Notes under the pieces: model-generated | What the model was told of the DNA's origin: nothing | The model's input: only the letters and a program-made list of their open reading frames with translations | Databases searched by the model: none | Made by a program: the position numbers and the translations under genes | From: Terriglobia bacterium | GTDB taxonomy: Bacteria; Acidobacteriota; Terriglobia; Terriglobales; Acidobacteriaceae | Length of the DNA stretch: 64,000 bases | Assembly: GCA_020073465.1 (NCBI GenBank) | Contig: JAIQFC010000029.1 | Span: forward strand, 1-64,000 | Reading direction: 5' to 3' | Part shown: positions 34,397-42,904 of the stretch, piece after piece | How the letters are laid out: every line of letters starts with the position of its first letter | Position numbering within the stretch: the stretch's first letter is position 1

Positions 34397-34862
34397 CGTG
34401 GCAGGTGGCCAGGCCGCGTTTTTCCAGATACTGCTGGTGGTAGTCCTCCGCCGGATAAAACGTGATGGCCGGAACGATCTGCGTTGCAATCGGCTTCGAG
34501 TAGCGGTGCGTCTTTTCCAACGACTCCTTGGAAGCTTTTGCCACAGACTCCTGCTCCGGCGAATGGAAAAAGATGGCGGAGCGATACTGGGAGCCCCAGT
34601 CCGGGCCCTGGCGGTTGAGCTGGGTCGGATCGTGGTTCTCCCAGAAGACCTTCAGCAGGTCTTCGTAGCGAACCTTGGCGGGATCGAATTCGACCTCAAC
34701 CGCCTCGGCGTGACCGGTACCGTCGGTGCAGACCTCTTTGTAGGTTGGATTGTCGGTGTGGCCGCCGGTGTAGCCGACCCGGGTGGAGAGAACGCCCGGA
34801 ATCTGGCGGAAGGTCGCTTCGACTCCCCAAAAACATCCTGCTGCAAACGTGGCTTTCGCCAT
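34386..34862 (-). CDS. msrA: Peptide methionine (S)-S-oxide reductase
   Basis: 158 residues, a short but complete MsrA. Reduces methionine-S-sulfoxide in proteins and free methionine. The catalytic Cys lies in [51 protein letters not shown] is the conserved core (seen as continuous sequence in the translation); resolving Cys near the C-terminus (TCHVKY). No MsrB gene is adjacent. Confidence 0.95.
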   Translation of the reverse strand: MAKATFAAGCFWGVEATFRQIPGVLSTRVGYTGGHTDNPTYKEVCTDGTGHAEAVEVEFDPAKVRYEDLLKVFWENHDPTQLNRQGPDWGSQYRSAIFFHSPEQESVAKASKESLEKTHRYSKPIATQIVPAITFYPAEDYHQQYLEKRGLATCHVKY

Positions 34863-35026
34863 TGCTGAGACGCTCCTGTCCTGGCACTGCTCTGTGCTCC
34901 GATATTAGATGATGAATCGCGCAGAAAGTCACGCCTCTTCCGCCACGGGTGTCGAACCTGGCGATTGACGCTCCGCCGGAATTCAGGTTAGAGTCCGAGG
35001 AGCGTTCGTCGCGCGTGAGAGGCTCC

Positions 35027-36349
35027 GTGGTTTCCCGTACCAGCCACCTCAGGACTGTGCAGAAGTTTGCGCTCTTCATGCTCTCGGTCTTGTTTTCGAA
35101 TTTGGCCGCCTCCCAGGCGGCGCAGCAGACGTCCGGATTCGCTCCCCAAAGACGTGTCGGGTACACCACCGGCGACCAGTGGGAGCCCGCCATGGCGGCT
35201 GACGGGCACGGGCACCTCTACATCCTCTACCCGCAGTATGGGCCGGTCCCGGATTGTCCCAGTTGTAAGGCGCCCAGCGTCGCGTTGCTGGTGAGCAATG
35301 ACAACGGAGTGTCGTGGCAGCCATCGCGACCTCTGGTTCCCTTTCCGACCGGGCAGTTTGATCCGCAGATTGTGGTCGATCCGCAGGACCGGCAGACGGT
35401 CTACGCCTCCTGGCTGCAGAACAACAAGCGCGACATCATCGTCGCCCGCTCATTGGATTTTGGACGTACCTGGTCCTTGTCGGTGGCCGATCATGCCGAG
35501 GCTGACGGAGACAAGCCAGTCCTCGCCGTGCACGGGCCTGATGTTTACGTTGGCTTCAACCACGAGGAAAAGTTTTTTGTGGCGGCCTCGCACGACGCCG
35601 GACAGACCTTCAGCCGGGTGAATGTGAATCCAGTGGCAGGGCCGGGATGGTCGTTGGCCGGCGGCGCTGCGGTGGATGCGGCGGGCAGCGTCTACTTTGG
35701 CTGGACGGCCTACGCGCGGCACGAGATGCCTACGCGTCCAGTCAGCGTCTACGTGAGCCGCTCGACGGATGGCGGACGGACCTGGGCCACGATCCTGCTC
35801 GACGTCTCGAGCGCATCGCCGGATTGCGATGCGCTCGGTTGCGAAACGGGGTTCCTGGGCGCACAGGTTGCGTTGGCCTCTGATGCCGCAGGCACGGTTT
35901 ATGCACTGTGGAATGCTGGTGTGGTGAACGGCGGTCCAGAACGCATCTACTTTTCGTCTTCGACAACGGGCGGCGCCAGCTGGTCGTCCCGCGCCGATGT
36001 TTCCACCGCCCGGCAGGGTGTGGAAAGCTGTTTTCCTGCGATTACGGCGGGCACGCCCGGAGACGTTCGCATCGCCTGGATGGATACTCGGGCGATGGAC
36101 GCCCACAACCACCCGCTGTGGAACACCTACTACCGCAGTTCGACCAACGGTGGCGCCACTTGGTCCGCAGTAACTAGGCTTTCGGGGCCGACACGCTTTT
36201 ACGACTACGTTTTGCCGGCGGGATTCCGGTTCCCATTCGGCGACTACTTCTCCATTGCCATCGACAGCGACGGTGCGACTCACGCGGTCTGGGGGGAAGG
36301 ACGAAACTACAAGGCTCCCGGCTCAATCTGGTACACTCACGGCCGTTGA
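35027..36349 (+). CDS. Secreted BNR/sialidase-like propeller protein
   Basis: About 440 residues from a GTG at 35027 with GAGAGG four bases upstream; a GTG at 35015 and open frame back to 34949 are alternatives. Signal peptide around FALFMLSVLFSNLAASQA. Several Asp-box (SxDxGxTW) motifs mark a sialidase-type propeller: SNDNGVSWQPS, SLDFGRTWSLS, SHDAGQTFS, STDGGRTWAT and STNGGATWSAV. True sialidases also need an arginine triad, which I cannot confirm here, so this may be a non-catalytic propeller. Secreted; no operon partner. Confidence 0.8.
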   Translation: MVSRTSHLRTVQKFALFMLSVLFSNLAASQAAQQTSGFAPQRRVGYTTGDQWEPAMAADGHGHLYILYPQYGPVPDCPSCKAPSVALLVSNDNGVSWQPSRPLVPFPTGQFDPQIVVDPQDRQTVYASWLQNNKRDIIVARSLDFGRTWSLSVADHAEADGDKPVLAVHGPDVYVGFNHEEKFFVAASHDAGQTFSRVNVNPVAGPGWSLAGGAAVDAAGSVYFGWTAYARHEMPTRPVSVYVSRSTDGGRTWATILLDVSSASPDCDALGCETGFLGAQVALASDAAGTVYALWNAGVVNGGPERIYFSSSTTGGASWSSRADVSTARQGVESCFPAITAGTPGDVRIAWMDTRAMDAHNHPLWNTYYRSSTNGGATWSAVTRLSGPTRFYDYVLPAGFRFPFGDYFSIAIDSDGATHAVWGEGRNYKAPGSIWYTHGR

Positions 36350-36350
36350 G

Positions 36351-36426
36351 ACAGTGGCCAGTGATCAGTGATCAGTGGCCAGTCATACCGCGGCGCTTTC
36401 ACGGGCCACTCACCACTGTTCACTAG
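36351..36426. repeat. Heptamer array with inverted arm (CAGTGAT type)
   Basis: Direct arm CAGTGGC/CAGTGAT/CAGTGAT/CAGTGGC/CAGTCAT at about 36351-36386; inverted arm GGCCACT/CACCACT/GTTCACT at about 36403-36426, between the sialidase-like gene and the DUF1761 gene. Confidence 0.85.
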
Positions 36427-36444
36427 TTCTGACGGAGGATTTCC

Positions 36445-36870
36445 ATGCACATCATGGGAGTGAATCTGTGGGCAGTGCTGGTGGCCGCTGTGGCTACCAT
36501 GGTGCTCGGCTTCTTGTGGTACTCGCCGGTGTTGTTTGCCAATCCCTGGATGAAGCTGATGGGCTATGACCCGAATGACAAGGCCAAGCTCGCAGAGATG
36601 CGGAAGAGCGCCGGGCCATCGTATGGTCTGTCGTTCGTGGCAAGCATCCTCGCAGCGGCGGTGCTGGGGAAAATCATCGCGATCGCATCGGTGCATTCCG
36701 TTTTGTACGGGATGAAGTTCGGGTTTGGCGTCTGGCTGGGTTTCGTGACTACGGTGCAGTTGACGAATTCACTATTCAGCCGGCAGCCGTCGAAGCTCTA
36801 TGCGATCAACACCGGATATCAGCTGGTGTGTTATCTGGCGATGGGAGCGATCATGGGCGCGTGGCGGTGA
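36445..36870 (+). CDS. DUF1761 membrane protein
   Basis: 141 residues from the ATG at 36445, behind GGAGG. Four hydrophobic segments; the first (VNLWAVLVAAVATMVLGFLWYSPVLF) with PWMKLMG, and the middle FVTTVQLTNSLF segment, match DUF1761. Integral membrane protein of unknown function. Confidence 0.8.
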   Translation: MHIMGVNLWAVLVAAVATMVLGFLWYSPVLFANPWMKLMGYDPNDKAKLAEMRKSAGPSYGLSFVASILAAAVLGKIIAIASVHSVLYGMKFGFGVWLGFVTTVQLTNSLFSRQPSKLYAINTGYQLVCYLAMGAIMGAWR

Positions 36871-36893
36871 GGCGTAGCAAGCTACGTCTCTAC
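36871..36893. repeat. Palindromic element CGTAGC-AA-GCTACG
   Basis: Same palindrome with GTCTCTAC flank as the copy at 17800-17821, here in the 30-base gap between the DUF1761 and pyrD stop codons, where it may act as a weak bidirectional terminator. Confidence 0.65.
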
Positions 36894-36900
36894 CATGGGT

Positions 36901-37848
36901 TCATTCCAGCTGGAGGCCGCCCGTCAGGTCGGCCAGGCGTGCGATGTCGTGCTCCACGCACCACTCCTGCAATTCATCGACAATCTTCTCGGTGGCGCAG
37001 GGATCGAAATAGCTGGCAGTGCCGATCTGCACGGCGGTTGCACCTGCCAACATAAACTCCACAACGTCCTCGGCGGTTGAGATTCCGCCCATGCCGATGA
37101 CCGGAATCTTCACCGCGTGGGCGGCGTCGTAGACCATGCGCAGCGCAATCGGTTTGATGGCAGGGCCGGAGAGTCCAGCGGTGACGTTGGCGATGCGCGG
37201 CTTGCGGGTTTCCGGGTCGATGGCCATGGCGACGAACGTGTTGACCAGCGAGACGGCGTCGGCGCCGGACTCTTGTGCCACGTACGCCATTTGCGCAATG
37301 CTGGTCACATTGGGCGAAAGCTTCACGATCAAGGGCCGCTGCGCCACACGCTTGGCGGTGGTTACCACCTCGTCGAGCGAGCGTGGGTCACTGCCGAACT
37401 GCAGCCCACCCTGCGAGGTGTTCGGGCACGAGACATTCAACTCGTAGGCGGCAATTCCCTCCCCGTCATTGAGAATCTCGATGGTTCGTTCGTAATCCTC
37501 GCGTGTGTAGCCGAAAACATTGGCGAACACCACGACATTCTTCATCTCTCGCAGATGCGGAAGCTTTTCTCCCAGAAACGCCTGCGCCCCGATGTTTTGC
37601 AGGCCGATGGCGTTGAGCATCCCTGCCGCCGTCTCCCATAAACGCGGCGGAGGATTGCCGATCATCGGCTCCTTCGAGAGCCCCTTCACGACGAACCCGC
37701 CAAGCTTGGCGAGGTGGACAACGTCTTCGAACTCGACGCCGTAGCCGAAGGTTCCGCTGGCCGCGATGATGGGATTCTTGAGCGAAATGCCAGCGAAGCT
37801 GACACTCATGTCGGGAGCCGAGTGGCTGGAGCTTCCGGAAGCTGTCAT
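36901..37848 (-). CDS. pyrD: Dihydroorotate dehydrogenase, class IB type
   Basis: 315 residues from the ATG at 37848, with GGAGG upstream; the frame is open much further but only as antisense of the phosphatase gene. Oxidises dihydroorotate to orotate in pyrimidine synthesis, using FMN. Features: NPIIAASGTFGYGVEF, GLSKEPMIGNPPPR, NVSCPNTSQGG with the class 1 active-site Cys, NTFVAMAIDPETRKP and IPVIGMGGISTAEDVVEFMLAGA. Class IB enzymes use a PyrK electron-transfer subunit, which is not adjacent. The start overlaps the stop of the upstream phosphatase gene by 4 bases (ATGA), so translation is coupled. Confidence 0.93.
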   Translation of the reverse strand: MTASGSSSHSAPDMSVSFAGISLKNPIIAASGTFGYGVEFEDVVHLAKLGGFVVKGLSKEPMIGNPPPRLWETAAGMLNAIGLQNIGAQAFLGEKLPHLREMKNVVVFANVFGYTREDYERTIEILNDGEGIAAYELNVSCPNTSQGGLQFGSDPRSLDEVVTTAKRVAQRPLIVKLSPNVTSIAQMAYVAQESGADAVSLVNTFVAMAIDPETRKPRIANVTAGLSGPAIKPIALRMVYDAAHAVKIPVIGMGGISTAEDVVEFMLAGATAVQIGTASYFDPCATEKIVDELQEWCVEHDIARLADLTGGLQLE

Positions 37849-39494
37849 GGCTTGCCTCCTCCCGAACGATCCTCGGCGCGATGTGGAGGAGCCAGCGCTT
37901 CCGTCAGCACGCGTCCCACAGAGTGTGTGGGCGCATTGATGCCGAGCAAGGATGCAAGAGTTGATGCAAGATCGACGGGTTCGGAATGCGTGCGATAAGT
38001 TCCCGCCTGAAACGGCAATCCGTAGAACGCCAGCGGCACGTGCGTGTCGTAACTGTACGGCGAAGCATGGTCCGTGCCTTTGGCGGGTCCCACGGTGTAG
38101 GGTTCGGGAACTCCCAGCACAAACCAACTGCCTTCGGGAGAGTAGCTGTTCAGGTACTTGAGCCCAAGGGTTGTGTCGGGAACTTCGCCCAAGGCAAGCT
38201 GCGACTTGGTGTAGAAATCCCGAAGGCCGGCCTGCTTCAAGGCTTCGCCTGCCGCCGCCTCCGCGTCATGTTCCCTCACGTGCACGGCGGTAAAGGCATC
38301 CTGGTCAAGCCAGGCCAGCGGGTAGTCAAGCTTCACGTAGGCGGCCGGATGCCCCGGCGAAAATTTCGCTGTCAGCGCGGCGTTGATTTGCGCTTCGACT
38401 TTGCCGGCATCCACGTTCGCGGCCGGGATGTGCAGCTTCTTCGCTGCATCCGGCAGCGCTGAGACTCCGTGGTCGGCCGAGAGCGCGATCCAGACATTCG
38501 CCAGCCCGATCTGATGGCCAAGGAAGTTGAAGAAATCGGCCAGTTCGCGGTCGAGCGCGAGAGCCATGGCCTGCATCTCCGACGAGTCCGGGCCAACTTC
38601 GTGGCCGAGGATGTCGTTCGGCGAAAGGCTGACGGACAGCAAGTCCGTCGCCGGTCCCAGGCCGACGTTCTCGTACACCACCAGCTCCTTGGCGAACTCA
38701 AGTTCGTATTCGTTGCCGAAAGGCGTCGAGCCGACCACTTCGTAAAAACCAGCATCGGAGCCGTCTTTCCCTTTGCGATGGGCGGTCGAGCGCAGGACGT
38801 TGCCCTGCGCGTCCCGCCAGTCGCGATCCCAGTACTTCGCGGCACGCTCGCCCGCGTTGAAATCCTGCGCCCACTTTGGCAGGTCGCTGCGGTAGTAGGT
38901 GGACGTGACCCATGCGCCGGTCTTTGCATCGATCCAATAGGCTCCGTTGCCCGCGAAGCCGGCGGGCAGGACAGCGGCGCGATCTTTCAACGAGACTCCA
39001 AACACGCGTGATTTCCCGCCCGTTGCCAGCTTGAGTTCGTCGCCCAAGGTGTCTGCCAGAAGATTGTGTGGGGAGGCCCCAGCTTTGCTTCCCGGCACGC
39101 CGACGATTTTGGTGTTGTCATCTTCGACCGAGGTCACCATGCGCCTTTTCTGTGGATCCCACCATTCGTTGTCGGCGATGCCGTGACCGTTGCTGTAGGC
39201 GCCGGTGAACAGCGTGGAGTGTCCCGGAGCAGTGCGTGTATTGGCGTAGTTGTAGTTGCAGTCCGGGAAATAGGCGCCGTGGTCGAGGAAGAGGCGGAAC
39301 CCACCCTCGCCGAGCTGGTCGCGGTAACGTTCGAGGTAGTCGCCGCGAAACTGGTCGATGACGATGACCACGACCAGCTTGGGGTGACCGTTGTAGGCTG
39401 ACGCGGCGGCGGCGGGCAGGCCGGCAACGGCGGCCGCAAGGCATGCCAGCGCCACGAAAAGCTTCCGAACGATAGACCTGGGGGAAGATCGCAT
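37845..39494 (-). CDS. PafA-type alkaline phosphatase
   Basis: 549 residues. Signal peptide (LFVALACLAAAVAGLPAAAASA), then an alkaline-phosphatase superfamily domain. VVIVIDQFRGDYLERY holds a metal-binding Asp; NYANTRTAPGHSTLFTG holds the Thr nucleophile used by PafA-like and related phosphodiesterases; SADHGVSALPDAAKK, with its DH metal ligands, is further on. Acts outside the cytoplasm to release phosphate from monoesters. Its overlap with pyrD is unexpected functionally. PafA-type enzymes are calcium-independent and well known in Bacteroidota; this is a close architectural match. Confidence 0.88.
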   Translation of the reverse strand: MRSSPRSIVRKLFVALACLAAAVAGLPAAAASAYNGHPKLVVVIVIDQFRGDYLERYRDQLGEGGFRLFLDHGAYFPDCNYNYANTRTAPGHSTLFTGAYSNGHGIADNEWWDPQKRRMVTSVEDDNTKIVGVPGSKAGASPHNLLADTLGDELKLATGGKSRVFGVSLKDRAAVLPAGFAGNGAYWIDAKTGAWVTSTYYRSDLPKWAQDFNAGERAAKYWDRDWRDAQGNVLRSTAHRKGKDGSDAGFYEVVGSTPFGNEYELEFAKELVVYENVGLGPATDLLSVSLSPNDILGHEVGPDSSEMQAMALALDRELADFFNFLGHQIGLANVWIALSADHGVSALPDAAKKLHIPAANVDAGKVEAQINAALTAKFSPGHPAAYVKLDYPLAWLDQDAFTAVHVREHDAEAAAGEALKQAGLRDFYTKSQLALGEVPDTTLGLKYLNSYSPEGSWFVLGVPEPYTVGPAKGTDHASPYSYDTHVPLAFYGLPFQAGTYRTHSEPVDLASTLASLLGINAPTHSVGRVLTEALAPPHRAEDRSGGGKP

Positions 39495-39908
39495 CGCGAA
39501 GGTAGTTTACACAGGCGAGCGGAATACGCCAAAGGGGGTTGCTTTGCTCGTCTGTGCGGGCCTGTAGACACCAGCCGTGATTGTCATCCTGAGGAGAGGA
39601 GCGGGTGCTTCGCGGAGCGAACAACCCACGGAGTCGAAGGATCCCTTACCTGCTTGCGCCAGGATGAACCTTGAAAGGAGTTCTCACACTCTTGTCGAGT
39701 GCGTGGGGAGAACTCCATGGGACGCTGGTGCTGGAATTAAGAGATATGGGATCCTTCGACTGCGCGAGATGGTTCGCTTCGCTCACCATCTCACTCCGCT
39801 CAGGATGACAGATGGACAAAGGTCAGTCAGTATATTCAGACTGCGGCACAGTTCCTGCAGGTGCGGCGTGCATTCTCCCGCTTGTTTCCGATACAGTATT
39901 AAGTTCCC
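39495..39908. other. Divergent intergenic region with repeat element
   Basis: Between the phosphatase and serS starts. Mostly occupied by the TGTCATCCTGAG element at 39582-39810; the serS promoter should lie in the remaining 100 bases but was not assigned. Confidence 0.45.
39582..39810. repeat. TGTCATCCTGAG-bounded inverted repeat element
   Basis: TGTCATCCTGAG at 39582-39593 and its complement CTCAGGATGACA at 39799-39810 bound a 229-base element that also contains GAAGGATCCCTTACC and a matching GGGATCCTTCGACTG, and GGAGTTCTCACACT with a GGGAGAACTCC partner. Related single-arm copies lie at 56727-56833 and 62961-63064. It carries no protein frame. Confidence 0.8.
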
Positions 39909-41201
39909 ATGCTTGATCTGAATTTCGTCCGTGACAACCTATCTTTGGTGGAGGAGAAGCTGCGCCAGCGCGGCATGGAGCCGGCTGCGGTGCTCAAGGA
40001 TTTTCGGGAGGTCGACACGCAGCGCCGCCAGGCTATCACCGAGGCTGAGAACTCCAAAGCCCGGCGAAACAAGGCGTCGGAAGACATCGCTAAGCTGAAG
40101 AAAACAGGACAGGATGCCAGCGCCGCCATGGCCGAAACTAAGGAACTGCGCGAGCAGATCCAGACGCTCGAAAAGACTGCGAGCGACCTGGATACCCGGC
40201 TGCGCGAGATTCTCGCCGGGATTCCTAACCTCCCGCACGCGAGTGTTCCGGTCGGCCACAGCGCGGACGAGAATGTCGAAGTCCGCCGTTGGGGGAAACC
40301 TCCGCAGTTCGATTTCACTCCCAAGCCGCATTGGGAACTGGGCGAGCAGCTGGGAGTGCTCGATCTGGAGCGTGCCGTCAAGCTGACCGGGGCTCGCTTC
40401 GCCGTCTACTGGGACCTCGGCGCGAAGCTCGAGCGAGCGTTGATGAACTTCATGCTCGATCTGCACACCCGGGAGCACGGATACACGGAAGTTCTCCCAC
40501 CCTATTTGGTGAATTCCGATTCCATGTACGGCACGGGCCAACTTCCCAAGTTCGCGGCGGATTCTTTTCGCGTGCCCCATGGAGAGAAGGATCTCTGGCT
40601 GATTCCCACGGCGGAGGTTCCGGTAACGAATCTGTACCGCGACGAGATTCTGGATTCCGCACGGCTGCCGATCTCGCTAACGGCCTATACGCCTTGCTTC
40701 CGGAGCGAAGCGGGCTCGTATGGGAAAGACGTTCGCGGCATCATTCGCCAGCATCAGTTTCAAAAAGTTGAGCTGGTAAAATTCTCGCGGCCGGAGAGCT
40801 CCTACAACGAGCACGAAAAACTGACGCACGATGCCGAGGAAGTTCTGCAGAAGCTTGGCCTGCACTATCGCGTGGTGACGCTATGCACCGGTGACATGGG
40901 CGCCGCTTCCGCCAAGACCTACGACATTGAGGTTTGGCTGCCGGGGCAGCAGTTGTTTCGCGAGATTTCTTCCTGCTCGAATTTCGAGTCGTACCAGGCG
41001 CGCCGGGCCAACATCCGCTACAAGCCTGAGGGAAAGAACAAGACGGAGTTCGTGCATACCCTGAATGGCAGCGGCTTGGCGGTGGGCAGGACGTGGGTGG
41101 CAATTGTCGAGAATTATCAGCAGGCCGATGGGAGCGTGGTGATTCCTGAGGCGCTGCGCCCCTATATTGGAGCGGAGCGCATCACGAAAAGAAGCTTTTA
41201 G
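39909..41201 (+). CDS. serS: Seryl-tRNA synthetase
   Basis: 430 residues, full length. Charges tRNA-Ser in the cytoplasm. An N-terminal coiled-coil arm (about 30-110; long runs of Glu/Lys/Arg, [18 protein letters not shown]) reads the tRNA's long variable arm. The class II core shows motif 2 ([30 protein letters not shown]) and motif 3 ([18 protein letters not shown]), with TAEVPVTNL for the serine pocket. The stop codon is immediately followed by a heptamer array. Confidence 0.97.
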   Translation: MLDLNFVRDNLSLVEEKLRQRGMEPAAVLKDFREVDTQRRQAITEAENSKARRNKASEDIAKLKKTGQDASAAMAETKELREQIQTLEKTASDLDTRLREILAGIPNLPHASVPVGHSADENVEVRRWGKPPQFDFTPKPHWELGEQLGVLDLERAVKLTGARFAVYWDLGAKLERALMNFMLDLHTREHGYTEVLPPYLVNSDSMYGTGQLPKFAADSFRVPHGEKDLWLIPTAEVPVTNLYRDEILDSARLPISLTAYTPCFRSEAGSYGKDVRGIIRQHQFQKVELVKFSRPESSYNEHEKLTHDAEEVLQKLGLHYRVVTLCTGDMGAASAKTYDIEVWLPGQQLFREISSCSNFESYQARRANIRYKPEGKNKTEFVHTLNGSGLAVGRTWVAIVENYQQADGSVVIPEALRPYIGAERITKRSF

Positions 41202-41285
41202 CTCTTGGCCATTGGCTCTTAGCTCTTGCGCCTAAGAGAAATGCGACGTTAAGGGCCAAGAGCTAAGGGCCAAGAGCCAAAAGCT
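41200..41285. repeat. Heptamer array with inverted arm (GGCTCTT type)
   Basis: Direct arm AGCTCTT/GGCCATT/GGCTCTT/AGCTCTT at about 41200-41232, overlapping the serS stop; inverted arm GGGCCAA/GAGCTAA/GGGCCAA/GAGCCAA at about 41251-41285. Confidence 0.88.
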
Positions 41286-41372
41286 TCTTTCCATTGCCAA
41301 GAACAGCAGCGGTCACTAGACTTGCAGAGAGCAGAACTCACGACTACCGCGCCGAGCACGCCTTCCCTCCCG

Positions 41373-41747
41373 ATGAACGCCCTTTGGCGAACAATTCGCG
41401 GATACATCCTCTGGCAGTACGAGCGTGGCACCTTGCACTATGACATCATGGTCACGCTGATCCTGATCTTCATCATCTTCTCGCCGTACTGGATCAACTT
41501 CAACGACAAACCCACAGCGCGCATTCCGCATCCCACAGATGTAGTGGTCACACGCGGTACGGAAGGGCACCTGCTCTACCAGATTGCGGGCAGTGCCGTT
41601 TCGCCGGGTGACGATCGCTCAGTGCGCGAGCAATTGCTGCGCATCATTGAGCCGATCTCCGGCGAGGTATCGATCGTGAACTACGAAGCGCTCACGGATG
41701 GTCGCGGGCAGGTGCAGACTTACAAGGTTGTGGTGAAGCGGGAGTAA
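41373..41747 (+). CDS. Single-pass membrane protein, function unknown
   Basis: 124 residues from the ATG at 41373. A basic, aromatic N-terminus (MNALWRTIRGYILWQYERG) precedes one membrane helix (IMVTLILIFIIFSPYWINF), then a soluble domain of about 85 residues with short strands (DVVVTRGTEGHLLYQI, VSIVNYEALTDGRGQVQTYKVVV). The LolA-like gene lies 53 bases downstream, which may mean a shared role in the envelope. No family name known to me. Confidence 0.6.
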   Translation: MNALWRTIRGYILWQYERGTLHYDIMVTLILIFIIFSPYWINFNDKPTARIPHPTDVVVTRGTEGHLLYQIAGSAVSPGDDRSVREQLLRIIEPISGEVSIVNYEALTDGRGQVQTYKVVVKRE

Positions 41748-41800
41748 CCAATCAGCGCCTTCGTCTGATGACGCAATCGAAAGGCCCTTGAAAGTTCTCG

Positions 41801-42508
41801 ATGAATCTCTTCCGCCGAGTTCTACCAGTCACGATCGTTGCGGCCGTCGTGTGCGGCACAGCCGTGTCTCAAGCCCCGTCCAACCCCAGCGGTCTGGAAC
41901 CCGTGCTCAAAAAGATGGACGCGGCCGCTGCAACTTTCCGCACTACGCAGGCGGACTTCGAGTGGGATCGGTACGAAAAAGTCATCGACGAAATCGATGA
42001 CATTCAATCCGGCACGGTTTACTACCGGCGGGTCGGCAAAGAGGTTGAGATGAAGGCCGACATTAAGAAGCCGGAAGCAAAGCACGTTCTGTTCAGCAAC
42101 GGCAAGATCCAGGTCTACCAGCCCAAACCCGACCAGGTCACCACCTACGGCGCCGACAAGAATCGTGCGGACATTGAAACTTATCTAGTCCTGGGTTTTG
42201 GAGGCAGCGGGCAAGACCTGATGAAAGCGTTCGACGTGAGCTATCAGGGCGCGGAGACTATCAACAGTGTCGCCACCGCCAAGCTGCAACTGATTCCGAA
42301 GTCGCAAAGTGTCAGGAATAACATTGCCAGGATCTTGCTCTGGATCGATCTGGACCGTGGCATCTCCCTGCAACAGCAGCTCTTTGAGCCGCAAGGCGAC
42401 TACCGCCTGGCGAAGTACTCCAACATCCGGGTAAATGAAAAGATTAACAGCGACGTTTTCCAGCTGAAGACCACCGGCAAGACGCAGTTTATTTCACCCA
42501 AGGGTTAA
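41801..42508 (+). CDS. LolA-like outer-membrane lipoprotein carrier
   Basis: 235 residues with a signal peptide (VLPVTIVAAVVCGTAVSQA). The body matches LolA-like proteins: LKKMDAAAATFRTTQADFEWD, GTVYYRRVGKEVEMKADIKKP, KHVLFSNGKIQVYQPKPDQVTTY and a late LLWIDLDRGISLQQQLFEPQGDYR. LolA ferries lipoproteins across the periplasm to the outer membrane, consistent with a diderm organism. The hydrophobic pocket cannot be judged from sequence. Probably co-transcribed with the membrane gene before it. Confidence 0.85.
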   Translation: MNLFRRVLPVTIVAAVVCGTAVSQAPSNPSGLEPVLKKMDAAAATFRTTQADFEWDRYEKVIDEIDDIQSGTVYYRRVGKEVEMKADIKKPEAKHVLFSNGKIQVYQPKPDQVTTYGADKNRADIETYLVLGFGGSGQDLMKAFDVSYQGAETINSVATAKLQLIPKSQSVRNNIARILLWIDLDRGISLQQQLFEPQGDYRLAKYSNIRVNEKINSDVFQLKTTGKTQFISPKG

Positions 42509-42593
42509 GCTGTTGATTCTAAAAGACAAGATTGTGTGCTGAAATTTGCAGTTCGGGCGCTATACTGGCCCAACGTTGTTTTGGGTTTCCTTC

Positions 42594-42809
42594 ATGGCTA
42601 AGGTTTTTACGATTCCACTCCCTCCCAAGTTGGGAAACAAGCGCCGAGAACGTACTTCAGACCCGCGATATGTGGATGGCCAGCGTCTGCTGGTAGAAGC
42701 GATGAAGTACCTGGCGCAATCCGATCCCGTGATCAACCGTCCTGCCATCGAGTGGCTCTCGGAGCACGTGCGCACGCGGTTCCGAATGAGCGATTCGCCG
42801 CTGGCGTAG
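42594..42809 (+). CDS. Small hypothetical protein
   Basis: 71 residues from the ATG at 42594, beginning MAKVFTIPLPPKLGNKRRER and ending SDSPLA. It is basic, with two probable helices (RLLVEAMKYLAQ and AIEWLSEHVRTRF) and no recognised family. The ribosome binding site is weak, but codon pattern and a clean end before the terminator favour a real gene. Confidence 0.45.
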   Translation: MAKVFTIPLPPKLGNKRRERTSDPRYVDGQRLLVEAMKYLAQSDPVINRPAIEWLSEHVRTRFRMSDSPLA

Positions 42810-42852
42810 GAATCCCATCGGCAGGAATCTCTGCCAGCCTCTCCACATTACA

Positions 42853-42884
42853 CAAAAGAAAAAAGGGGCGGAGTTTCCGCCCCC
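42853..42884 (-). terminator. Intrinsic terminator of first TonB receptor gene
   Basis: Perfect stem GGGGCGGA (42865-42872) / TCCGCCCC (42876-42883) with a 3-base loop; on the minus strand it is followed by a T-rich run. It lies 20 bases past the receptor stop codon. Confidence 0.9.
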
Positions 42885-42904
42885 AAGAATCAGTATCGCT
42901 TCCG

